This document shows positions 34,692 to 43,219 of a DNA stretch of 64,000 nucleotides, piece by piece. Source of the stretch: Halomonas sp. M4R1S46 (lineage in GTDB: Bacteria > Pseudomonadota > Gammaproteobacteria > Pseudomonadales > Halomonadaceae). The position numbers and the translations under genes were made by a program. The stretch is from NCBI RefSeq assembly GCF_025725685.1, contig NZ_CP107008.1, positions 3,472,001 through 3,536,000 on the forward strand, written 5' to 3'. The notes beneath the pieces were generated by a model that was given only the letters and a program-made list of their open reading frames with translations, did not search any database and was not told where the DNA came from. Position 1 is the stretch's first letter. Every line of letters starts with the position of its first letter.

Positions 34692-35648
34692 ATGAAGATC
34701 GAGCGCCTCCCCCTGAATGCGCTACGGGCGTTTGCCGAGGCGGCGCGTACCGAGAGTTTCAAGAGCGCCGCCAGCCACTTGGGCGTCACCCCCGGCGCGG
34801 TAAGCCGTCAGATCAAGCAGCTCGAAGCGCGGCTGGGAATTTCGCTCTTCGCTCGACACGCCAATGGCGTGCACTTGAACGAGGCCGGACGACAGCTGGC
34901 CAGGGACATCGATAGCGGCCTCGAGCGCATTGCCGCCGGCGTCATGGCCGCACAAGAGCGTGCGCGGCGTGCCCCCATGCTGACGCTCAGCGCCCCGCCG
35001 TCCTTCATGCAGCTGTGGCTACTGCCCCGCCTGGCGGATTTCGACGCCAGGGTGGGCGGTATCGACATCTCCCTGGATGCCAGCCAGTCGTTGACGATAC
35101 CCGCCTGGCAGGGCGATGGCGCTCGCCTGGCGATTCGCTACGGCCGTGGCCCCTGGCCGGAGGTGAAGAGTCACCGCCTGTTCGGCGACGAGCTGTTTCC
35201 CGTCTGCGCCCCGTCACTGCTGGAGCGGGAAGATCGCCCCATGGAACCCGCCGATCTGGCCAATCACACCCTGCTGGAAGTCGCCTGGGAATCACGTCAG
35301 GGCATCGCCTTTCCCGGCTGGCAGGCGTGGCTCGATGCCGCGGGCGTCGGCGACAGGGTGACCCCACCGCAACGCCGCTACTCGTTGTTCGGCCTGGCCA
35401 TGGATCAGGCCATCGCCGGACGGGGCATCATGCTGGCCAATCACCCGGTCGCCATGGATCGGCTGGAAAGCGGGGTGCTCGTTCGCCCCTTCGGCGGGCG
35501 CCATGTCCTGCCCTCCCCCATGACCTACGACCTGCTGGTGCCCCCGGCCGGGGAGGCACCGCCTGCGGTCGCAGGTTTCATCGACTGGCTGCTGAACGAG
35601 GCCGCCGCGTTCGACCGAGACACGATCGGCAAGGCCGCACGCTCGTAG
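34692..35648 (+). CDS. LysR family regulator (GcvA-like)
   Basis: A 318-residue regulator of the GcvA-like LysR group, shown by the first residues RLPLNALRAFAEAARTESFKSAA and the HTH GVTPGAVSRQIKQLEARLGI. The effector domain follows (APPSFMQLWLLPRLADF, DISLDAS). The ATG at 34692 was chosen at the family's conserved start. It diverges from the EamA transporter. Confidence 0.9.
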   Translation: MKIERLPLNALRAFAEAARTESFKSAASHLGVTPGAVSRQIKQLEARLGISLFARHANGVHLNEAGRQLARDIDSGLERIAAGVMAAQERARRAPMLTLSAPPSFMQLWLLPRLADFDARVGGIDISLDASQSLTIPAWQGDGARLAIRYGRGPWPEVKSHRLFGDELFPVCAPSLLEREDRPMEPADLANHTLLEVAWESRQGIAFPGWQAWLDAAGVGDRVTPPQRRYSLFGLAMDQAIAGRGIMLANHPVAMDRLESGVLVRPFGGRHVLPSPMTYDLLVPPAGEAPPAVAGFIDWLLNEAAAFDRDTIGKAARS

Positions 35649-35708
35649 CACTGCAAGACGGCATTTATGGCACCATGGCCCCCAGACGGACCATGCGAAG
35701 GAACCGCC

Positions 35709-38700
35709 ATGCCCCTCACCGCCCGCCAGGGCCCCGAGCTCGCCCCCGGCTTCATGGTCATCCACGGCAACCGCCTGGAGGCCTTGCGCTGCCTGGCGGT
35801 GGAGTGGATGAAGCGCCATCCGCTCGGCCCCCTGGAGAACGAGACGATCCTGGTGCAGAGCAACGGCATCGGCCAGTGGTTGAAGCTCGCCCTGGCCGAG
35901 GATCCCGCCCAGGGCGGCGCGGGCATCGCCGCGGCGCTCGACGTCACCCTGCCGGCGCGCTTCCTGTGGCAGGCCTACCGGGCGGTGCTGGAGCATGCCG
36001 AGGGCGACGTTGATGCGGTGCCGGCCACCTCGCCCTTCGACAAGTCGCGGCTGGTGTGGCGGCTGCTGCGCCTGCTGCCGGGGCTGCTCGATCAGCCGGC
36101 CTTCGCCCCCCTGGCGCGCTTCCTGGAAGACGACGCCGACCTGCGCAAGCATCACCAGCTCGCCGAACGCCTCGCCGACCTCTTCGACCAGTACCAGGTC
36201 TATCGCGCCGACTGGCTGGACGCCTGGGCGGCGGGCGAGGACGTGCTGATCTCCGCCCGCGGCGAGGCCCGGCCGCTGGACGAGGCCCAGCGCTGGCAGC
36301 CCGCGCTATGGCGTGCCATCTGCCACGATGTGGCGGAACAGCGGCGGTCGCCATGCGCCGACGTGGACACCGCCCAGGGCGCGGCCGGCATCGACTCCAG
36401 CCGCGCCCGGGTGCATCGGCGCTTCCTCGAGGCCGCCGAATCGCTCACGCTGGAGAATCGGCCCCGTGATCTGCCGCGCCGGGTGGTGGTGTTCGGCATC
36501 TCCTCGCTGCCCAGCCAGGCCCTGGAGGCGCTGGCCGCCATCGCCCGGGTCAGCCAGGTGCTGCTCTGCGTGCACAACCCCTGCGAGCACTACTGGGCCG
36601 ATATCATCGAGCACAAGGAGCTGCTGAGGGCCGAACGCCGGCGCCAGCGGCGCAAGCAAGGCATGCCCGAGCGCCTCGACGTGCTGGGCGACGGCGACGG
36701 CGAGGAGGCCCTGCACCTCCACGCCCAGCCGCTGCTGGCCGCCTGGGGCAAGCAGGGCCGCGACTACCTGCGCCTGCTCGACGAGCACGACGACAGCCAA
36801 CGCTACGAGGGGCTGTTCGAACGCGAGGCGCTGCGCATCGACCTCTTCGAGCCCTGCGTGCCGGACGACTCGCCGGGCCTGCTGCTGCAGCAACTGCAGG
36901 ACGATATCCGCGCCCTGCGCCCGCTGGCCGAGACCCGCGACACCTGGCCGGCGGTGGACCCGACCCGCGACGACTCCATCGTCTTCCACGTCGCCCACGG
37001 CCCCCAGCGCGAGGTGGAGATCCTCCACGACCAGCTGCTGGCCGCCTTCAGCGATGATCCGGAGCTCAGGCCCCGGGATATCATCGTCATGGTGCCGGAC
37101 ATCGACCACTACGCCCCGCATATCCAGGCCGTCTTCGGTCAATACGAGCGCGGGCAGCACTCCAGCGACGATCCGCGATACATCCCCTTCACCCTCTCCG
37201 ACCAGGCCGACCGTCACCGCCAGCCGCTGCTGGTGGCGCTGGAGAAGCTCGTGCGCCTGCCAGAGCTGCGCTTCGCGGTGAGCGACCTGCTCGACCTGCT
37301 GGAGGTGCCGGCGCTGCGCGCCCGCTTCGGCCTCGTCGAAGAGGACCTGCCGACGCTGGCCCGCTGGATCGAGGGCGCCGGCATTCGCTGGGGGCTCGAC
37401 GCCCGCCAGCGCGGCAGCCTCGACCTGCCCGAGGGCCTCACCCAGAACACCTGGGCCTTCGGCCTGCGCCGGCTGCTGCTCGGCTACGCGGTGGGCAACA
37501 GTGGCGGTGCCTGGCAGGGCATCGAGCCCTTCGACGATATCGGCGGCCTGGAGGCGGGCCTGGCCGGCCCATTGGCGCAGCTGCTGGAGACCCTCGAGGC
37601 CCAGTGGCATCGACTGCGCGAGTCGCATGACGTGGAGGGCTGGGTGGCGGTACTGCGCGAGCTGCTGGAGGCCTGCTTCAGCGCCGAGGATGCCGCCGAC
37701 AGCCTGATGCTGGCGCGCCTGGAGCAGGGCCTGCAGGAGTTCCAGGAGAGCGCCCGGGAGGCCGGCCTGACCCGCGAACTGCCCCTCTCGGTGGTGCGCG
37801 AGCACTGGCTGGCGCAGATCGACGAGCACAGCCTCTCCCAGCGCTTCCTGGCCGGGGCGGTCAACTTCGCCACCCTGATGCCGATGCGCGCCATCCCCTT
37901 CCGGCGGGTCTGCCTGCTGGGCATGAACGACGGCGACTACCCGCGCCACCAGCCGCCGCTGGACATCGACCTGATGCACGGCGACTACCGCCCCGGCGAC
38001 CGCTCGCGCCGCGAGGACGACCGCTACCTGTTCCTCGAGGCGCTGCTCTCGGCGCGCCGCCAGCTCTATGTCAGTTGGGTGGGCCGCAGCATCGTCGACA
38101 ACGCCGAGAAGCCGCCCTCGGTGCTGGTCGGCCAGCTGCGCGACCACCTGGCCGCCGGTTGGCATACCGTGGATGGCGACGTTCAGGATGGAAAGCTGCT
38201 CGCCGCACTGACCACCGAGCACCCACTGCAGCCGTTCAGCCGCGCCTATTTTCCCAACCCACAGGAGCAGGATGCGCGCAGCGTCGCCGACAAGCGGCTC
38301 TTCACCTACGCCCATGAGTGGCGCGACGTGCATAGCAAGGCTGCGCCAGCGGAGGAAGCCGCTCAACTGGGCGACTTCGAACAGGAAAACCCGATGACGC
38401 TCATGCAGTTGGGCAGTTTCTTGAGGGATCCCGCCAAGGCCTTCTTTACTACCCGGCTCAAGGTCTTCCTCGAGCGCGAGGACGTCACCAGCCTCGACAA
38501 CGAGCCCTTCACCCTCGATGGCCTGACCCACTGGCAGCTGCAGGACGCCCTGATACAGGCCCAGCGCCTCGCCATCGACGAGGGCCGCCCCCGGGAGCAG
38601 GCGCTCCACGATACCCTGATGCGCCTGGAGGGCCAGGGGGTGCTGGCCATGGGCGCCTTCGCCGAGCGCATGCGCGAGAGCCTCGCCAAACCCATGGAGG

Positions 38701-39404
38701 CGCTGTTCGAGGCCTACCGTCAGGCGCTCGACGCCTGGCCCCACGCCGTGGAAGAGCCCGAGCCGGTGCGTCTCGAACTGCCCACCCGCAACGCCCCGCC
38801 GCTGGAGGACTGGCTGGACCAGCTGCACGTGGACGACGCAGGCCGGCGCTGCCGCCTGCTGCTGCTCAGCAGCAGCCTGATCAGCCAGGGCCGCGGCCGG
38901 CCCCAGTACCGCTGGGCGCAGCTGGTGCGCCCCTGGGTCGCCCACCTGGCCGGCAACCTCGAGGCCCCGCTGACCACCGAACTGCTCTCCAAGGCCGGCC
39001 ACGTCACCCTGCCGCCGCTGGAGGCCGACACCGCCCGGCAGCGCCTCGGCGAGCTGATCGGCGCCTGGCAGGCCGGCATGCGCGAGCCGCTGCCGATGGC
39101 TGTCGAGGCCGCCTTCGCCTGGCTCGGCAAGGTCGACCGGCACGACGGCTCGATCGCCAGCAATGGCCCCGCCAGCGACGCCTGGCAGGCCGCCCGCAAG
39201 GCCTACGAGGGCGACGGCTTCGTGGCCGGCGAGGTCGAACGCAACCCCTACCTGGCCCACCGCTGGCCCGACTTCACCGCCCTGATGGCCGCCGCGCCGG
39301 CCGATGATGGTGAGCGCCTCGACTTCGCCACGCTGACCGAGCGGCTGCTGGCACCGCTCTATCTGGCCCTTAAAGGGGATAAAAACGGGGGAGATGGCAA
39401 ATGA
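35709..39404 (+). CDS. recC: Exodeoxyribonuclease V gamma chain (RecC)
   Basis: The 1231-residue Chi-reading subunit of RecBCD. It starts with the family stretch GFMVIHGNRLEALRCLAVEWM, has the QSNGIGQWLKLALAE motif and VTLPARFLWQAYRAVL, keeps the dead-helicase region (VFHVAHGPQREVEILHDQLL, DIIVMVPDIDHYAP), and later the inactive nuclease-like domain. It is somewhat longer than the E. coli protein. The start at 35709 has AAGGA before it. It overlaps recB by ATGA. Confidence 0.96.
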   Translation: MPLTARQGPELAPGFMVIHGNRLEALRCLAVEWMKRHPLGPLENETILVQSNGIGQWLKLALAEDPAQGGAGIAAALDVTLPARFLWQAYRAVLEHAEGDVDAVPATSPFDKSRLVWRLLRLLPGLLDQPAFAPLARFLEDDADLRKHHQLAERLADLFDQYQVYRADWLDAWAAGEDVLISARGEARPLDEAQRWQPALWRAICHDVAEQRRSPCADVDTAQGAAGIDSSRARVHRRFLEAAESLTLENRPRDLPRRVVVFGISSLPSQALEALAAIARVSQVLLCVHNPCEHYWADIIEHKELLRAERRRQRRKQGMPERLDVLGDGDGEEALHLHAQPLLAAWGKQGRDYLRLLDEHDDSQRYEGLFEREALRIDLFEPCVPDDSPGLLLQQLQDDIRALRPLAETRDTWPAVDPTRDDSIVFHVAHGPQREVEILHDQLLAAFSDDPELRPRDIIVMVPDIDHYAPHIQAVFGQYERGQHSSDDPRYIPFTLSDQADRHRQPLLVALEKLVRLPELRFAVSDLLDLLEVPALRARFGLVEEDLPTLARWIEGAGIRWGLDARQRGSLDLPEGLTQNTWAFGLRRLLLGYAVGNSGGAWQGIEPFDDIGGLEAGLAGPLAQLLETLEAQWHRLRESHDVEGWVAVLRELLEACFSAEDAADSLMLARLEQGLQEFQESAREAGLTRELPLSVVREHWLAQIDEHSLSQRFLAGAVNFATLMPMRAIPFRRVCLLGMNDGDYPRHQPPLDIDLMHGDYRPGDRSRREDDRYLFLEALLSARRQLYVSWVGRSIVDNAEKPPSVLVGQLRDHLAAGWHTVDGDVQDGKLLAALTTEHPLQPFSRAYFPNPQEQDARSVADKRLFTYAHEWRDVHSKAAPAEEAAQLGDFEQENPMTLMQLGSFLRDPAKAFFTTRLKVFLEREDVTSLDNEPFTLDGLTHWQLQDALIQAQRLAIDEGRPREQALHDTLMRLEGQGVLAMGAFAERMRESLAKPMEALFEAYRQALDAWPHAVEEPEPVRLELPTRNAPPLEDWLDQLHVDDAGRRCRLLLLSSSLISQGRGRPQYRWAQLVRPWVAHLAGNLEAPLTTELLSKAGHVTLPPLEADTARQRLGELIGAWQAGMREPLPMAVEAAFAWLGKVDRHDGSIASNGPASDAWQAARKAYEGDGFVAGEVERNPYLAHRWPDFTALMAAAPADDGERLDFATLTERLLAPLYLALKGDKNGGDGK

Positions 39405-42400
39405 GCGATGCGCAGCCCGTCGAGCTCGATCCGCTGACGTTTCCGCTGCACGGCAGCCGCCTGATCGAGGCCAGCGCCGGCACCGGCAAGACCTTCACCA
39501 TCGCCCTGCTCTACGTGCGCCTGGTGCTCGGCGCCCGCCACGCCGAGGACGAAACGGCCTTTGCGCGCCCGCTGACCCCGCCGGAGATCCTGGTGGTGAC
39601 CTTCACCAACGCCGCCACCCAGGAGCTGCGCGAGCGGATTCGCGCCCGGCTGGTCGAGGCCGCCGAGGTCTTCCAATCGGGGACAGACCCCAATTCCGCC
39701 CAATTCGCGGACCCGCTACTGATCGCCCTGCGCGATCAGTACGACCCGGCCGGCTGGCCGGCCTGTGCGCGGCGCCTGCAGCTGGCCGCCGAGTGGATGG
39801 ACGAGGCCGCCGTCTCCACCATCCACAGCTGGTGCTACCGCATGCTGCGCGAGCACGCCTTTGACAGCGGCAGCCTCTTCTCGCTGGAGCTGGAGACCGA
39901 CCAGGGCGAGCTCGAGCAGGAGGTGGTGCGCGACTACTGGCGCAGCTTCTACTACCCGCTGGACGCCGAGGCGCTGGCCGAGATCACCCAGTACTGGGAG
40001 GCCCCCACCGAGGGCCGGCGCTCGCTCTATGCCGCCGTACGCAAGCTGCTGCCGGAAAGCGACGCGCTTAGCCACAGCGCCCCGCCCCCCGCCGAGACCC
40101 TGGCCGCCGCCCGGGCCGAGCGCGACGCCCGCCTCAATGAGCTCAAGGCGCCCTGGACCGCCTGGCTCGACGAACTGGTGCCGGCCCTGGAGGACGCCGC
40201 CAAGCGCAAGGCCTTCAAGGGGCAGAGCTTCAATGCCCGAAGCCGCGCCAACTGGCTGGGCGCCCTGCGCGAGTGGTGCCAGGGCGAGGCAACCCGCCCG
40301 GCGCTCACCGACGCCGCCTGGAAGCGCCTGACCCCGGCGGGCATGGCGGAGATCTGGAAGGAGGGCACGCCCCCGGTGCCGGAGGCCTGGGAGGCCCTGG
40401 CCGCGCTGCCCGAGGCACTGAACGCCCTGCCCGAGCCCCGCGCCGACCTGCTGATCCACGCCGTGCAGTGGTGCCGGGCGCGCCTGGAGCGCGAGCAGGA
40501 GCGTCGCGCCGAGATGGGCCCCAACGACCTGCTCAGCCACCTCGACCGGGCGCTGGCCGGGGCACACTCAGACCCTGGGGCCGAGGCCCTGGCGCTGCGG
40601 ATTCGCCAGCAGTTCCCGGTGGCGCTGGTCGACGAGTTCCAGGATACCGACCCGGTGCAATACCGCATCTTCGATCGGGTCTACCGCCTGGCCGACAACG
40701 CCCGCGGCTCTTCTCACGACACGGGCGTCTTCCTGATCGGCGACCCCAAGCAGGCGATCTACGCCTTCCGCGGCGCCGACATCTACACCTACCTGCAGGC
40801 ACGCCGCGACACGGCGGGCCGCCACGTCACCCTGGGCACCAACTACCGCTCCAGCGCGACCATGGTCGCCGCGGTGAACCGCTGCTTCGCATTCGCCGAG
40901 ACCCACCCGCCCGGGGCCTTCCTGTTCAAGCAGGACGACGGCGGCAATCCGGTGCCCTTCGTGCCGGTCAAGGCGAAAGGCCGGAAGGATGCCCTGGTCG
41001 TCGACGGCCAACCCCAGCCGGCCATGACCCTGTGGCAACTGGAGGCCGACGAGGCGCTCTCCAAGACCGCCTATATGGGCGAGATGGCCGAGCGCTGCGC
41101 CTCGCAGATGGTCACCCTGCTGGAGCGGGGCCGGCGCGGCGCGGCGGGCTTCAGCGATGGCGGGACCCTCCAGGCACTGGCGCCCTCGGATATGGCGGTG
41201 CTGGTCAACGGCATCAATGAGGCCCGCGAGATCCGCCGCGCCCTGGCCCGGCGCGGGGTGAAGAGCGTCTACCTCTCCGACAAGGACAAGGTGTTCGCCT
41301 CGCCCATGGCCGTCGAGCTCGATGCCTGGCTGCGCGCCTGCGCCGATCCCGAGGACGAGCGCCTGCTGCGCGCGGCCCTGGCCACCCCCAGCCTGGGGCT
41401 CGACCTGGCCGCCCTCGACCACCTGCAGCAGGACGAGCTGGCCTGGGAGGCGCGGGTGCTGCAGTTCCGCGACTACCACCGCCTGTGGCAGCGCCAGGGC
41501 GTGCTGCCGCTGGTGCGCCGGCTGATGAGCGACTTCGAGGTGCCCGGCCGGCTGCTGGCCGCCGGCCCCGCCAGCGAGGGAGAAAGGTACCTCACCGACC
41601 TGCTGCATCTGGGCGAGCTGCTGCAGCACGCCAGCCAGGAGCTCGACGGCGAGCATGCGCTGATCCGCTTCCTGGCCGAGGCCATCGCCGCCCCCGACGA
41701 CCAGGGCGAGGCCCACAAGCTGCGCCTGGAGAGCGACGCCGACCTGGTGCAGGTGATCACCATCCACAAGTCCAAGGGGCTGGAGTACCCGCTGGTGTTC
41801 CTGCCGTTCATCGGCAACCACCGCGCCACCAAGGCCGACGACTCGCCGCTGCGCTGGCACGACGCCGAGGGACGGCTGCGGCTGAGCCTCACCGCCAGTG
41901 ATGCGACCCTGGCCATCGCCGACCGCGAACGCCTGGGCGAGGACCTGCGCAAGCTCTATGTGGCGCTGACCCGCGCCCGCCACGCCACCTGGCTGGGCAT
42001 CGCCCCGCTCAAGGGGCTGGAAGCCGGCGCACTGGGCCAGCTGCTGAGCAACGGCGAACCGATCGCCCCGGAAACCCTGGGCGAGGCCCTGGCCGCCCTC
42101 CAGGGCAACGAGCCCGCCATCGCCCTCCAGCCGGCGCCCCCCGCCACCGCCGAGCTCTTCACCCCGGCGGAAGCGGCCGAGGCACTGGGCGAGGCCCGGG
42201 TGCCCGGCCGCCCGGCCCGGGAGCAGTGGTGGATCGCCAGCTACTCGGCGCTGCGCACCAGCGGCGCCATCCTCGAACCCCAGCCCCTGGAGGCTCAGGC
42301 ACCGCCAGGCGCCCCGGCAAGCACTCACTCACCCACGAGCGCCCGGCAGACAGTCACCCTCCCCGAGCCCAGCACGCCGCTGGAGGCCACCGCCTTCGAG

Positions 42401-43219
42401 GTGATGGACGAGCCCCGCGACGCCGCCACCCCGCCCCGGACCCACAGCCTGCACCGCTTCCCGCGCGGCCCGGGGCCCGGCACCTTCCTCCACGGCCTGC
42501 TGGAGTGGGCCGGCCAGCACGGCTTCGCCCGCGCCGGCGAGGACGCCGCCCTGCGCGAGGACATGCTGGCCCGCCGCACCCAGCTGCGCGGCTGGACCGC
42601 CTGGCTCGAGTCGCTGAACGGCTGGCTGGGCGGGCTGCTGGAAACCCCGCTGCCGCTGCCCGACGCCGGGGCGATGCGGCTCGGCGAGCTCGGCGCCTAC
42701 CAGGTGGAGATGGAGTTCTGGTTCGCCTCACACCGAGTCTCGACCCTGGCGCTGGACGCCCCCGTGAGTGCTTACACGCTCGCCGGCGCGGCGCGGCCGG
42801 CGCTCGATACCGACACCCTCAACGGCATGCTCAAGGGCTTCATCGACCTGGTCTTCGAACACCGGGGGCGCTACTACGTGCTCGACTGGAAATCCAACCA
42901 CCTGGGGCCGGACGACGACGCCTACACCCCCGCGGCCATGCGCGACGCCATGGCCGAGAAGCGCTACGACCTGCAGGCCGCCCTCTACCTGCTGGCCCTG
43001 CACCGGCTGCTCAAGGCGCGCCTGCCGGACTACGACTACGACCGCCATATCGGCGGCTCGCTGACCGTCTTCCTGCGCGGGGTCGGCCCCGCCACGACCA
43101 GCGATGGCCGCGGCGTGCACTCCGAGCGCCCGCCGCGGGCGCTGATCGAGACGCTGGACGCGCTCTTCCAGGGCCAGGGGCCGACGGCGACCACTCAGAA
43201 CGCGGAGGCGCCGGCATGA
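39401..43219 (+). CDS. recB: Exodeoxyribonuclease V beta chain (RecB)
   Basis: The 1272-residue helicase-nuclease subunit. Walker A is RLIEASAGTGKTFTIALLY near the start; UvrD-type motifs follow (VALVDEFQDTDP, LIGDPKQAIYAFRGADIYTY, TIHKSKGLEYPLVFLP, KLYVALTRARHATWLG). The C-terminal nuclease domain has GFIDLVFEHRGRYYVLDWKS (DxK near residue 1162) and LQAALYLLALHR. It overlaps both recC and recD by ATGA. An odd in-frame stretch, QSGTDPNSAQFADP (about residues 90-104), comes from a palindromic repeat inside the gene. Confidence 0.96.
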   Translation: MSDAQPVELDPLTFPLHGSRLIEASAGTGKTFTIALLYVRLVLGARHAEDETAFARPLTPPEILVVTFTNAATQELRERIRARLVEAAEVFQSGTDPNSAQFADPLLIALRDQYDPAGWPACARRLQLAAEWMDEAAVSTIHSWCYRMLREHAFDSGSLFSLELETDQGELEQEVVRDYWRSFYYPLDAEALAEITQYWEAPTEGRRSLYAAVRKLLPESDALSHSAPPPAETLAAARAERDARLNELKAPWTAWLDELVPALEDAAKRKAFKGQSFNARSRANWLGALREWCQGEATRPALTDAAWKRLTPAGMAEIWKEGTPPVPEAWEALAALPEALNALPEPRADLLIHAVQWCRARLEREQERRAEMGPNDLLSHLDRALAGAHSDPGAEALALRIRQQFPVALVDEFQDTDPVQYRIFDRVYRLADNARGSSHDTGVFLIGDPKQAIYAFRGADIYTYLQARRDTAGRHVTLGTNYRSSATMVAAVNRCFAFAETHPPGAFLFKQDDGGNPVPFVPVKAKGRKDALVVDGQPQPAMTLWQLEADEALSKTAYMGEMAERCASQMVTLLERGRRGAAGFSDGGTLQALAPSDMAVLVNGINEAREIRRALARRGVKSVYLSDKDKVFASPMAVELDAWLRACADPEDERLLRAALATPSLGLDLAALDHLQQDELAWEARVLQFRDYHRLWQRQGVLPLVRRLMSDFEVPGRLLAAGPASEGERYLTDLLHLGELLQHASQELDGEHALIRFLAEAIAAPDDQGEAHKLRLESDADLVQVITIHKSKGLEYPLVFLPFIGNHRATKADDSPLRWHDAEGRLRLSLTASDATLAIADRERLGEDLRKLYVALTRARHATWLGIAPLKGLEAGALGQLLSNGEPIAPETLGEALAALQGNEPAIALQPAPPATAELFTPAEAAEALGEARVPGRPAREQWWIASYSALRTSGAILEPQPLEAQAPPGAPASTHSPTSARQTVTLPEPSTPLEATAFEVMDEPRDAATPPRTHSLHRFPRGPGPGTFLHGLLEWAGQHGFARAGEDAALREDMLARRTQLRGWTAWLESLNGWLGGLLETPLPLPDAGAMRLGELGAYQVEMEFWFASHRVSTLALDAPVSAYTLAGAARPALDTDTLNGMLKGFIDLVFEHRGRYYVLDWKSNHLGPDDDAYTPAAMRDAMAEKRYDLQAALYLLALHRLLKARLPDYDYDRHIGGSLTVFLRGVGPATTSDGRGVHSERPPRALIETLDALFQGQGPTATTQNAEAPA
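39679..39691. repeat. REP-like palindrome inside recB
   Basis: GGGG-ACAGA-CCCC within the coding sequence of recB, preceded by AATC. The same core preceded by AATC (GGGGAC, two varied bases, ACCCC) is found on the minus strand at 60072-60084. It encodes part of an extra loop in RecB. Confidence 0.5.

Noticed and set aside
1146..43000. Long open frames on the strand opposite to real genes (for example opposite recC, kynU or the antA-B genes)
   Set aside because: They arise from GC-rich codon bias; their sequences are low-complexity (runs of Ala, Arg, Gly, Pro) with no family motifs.
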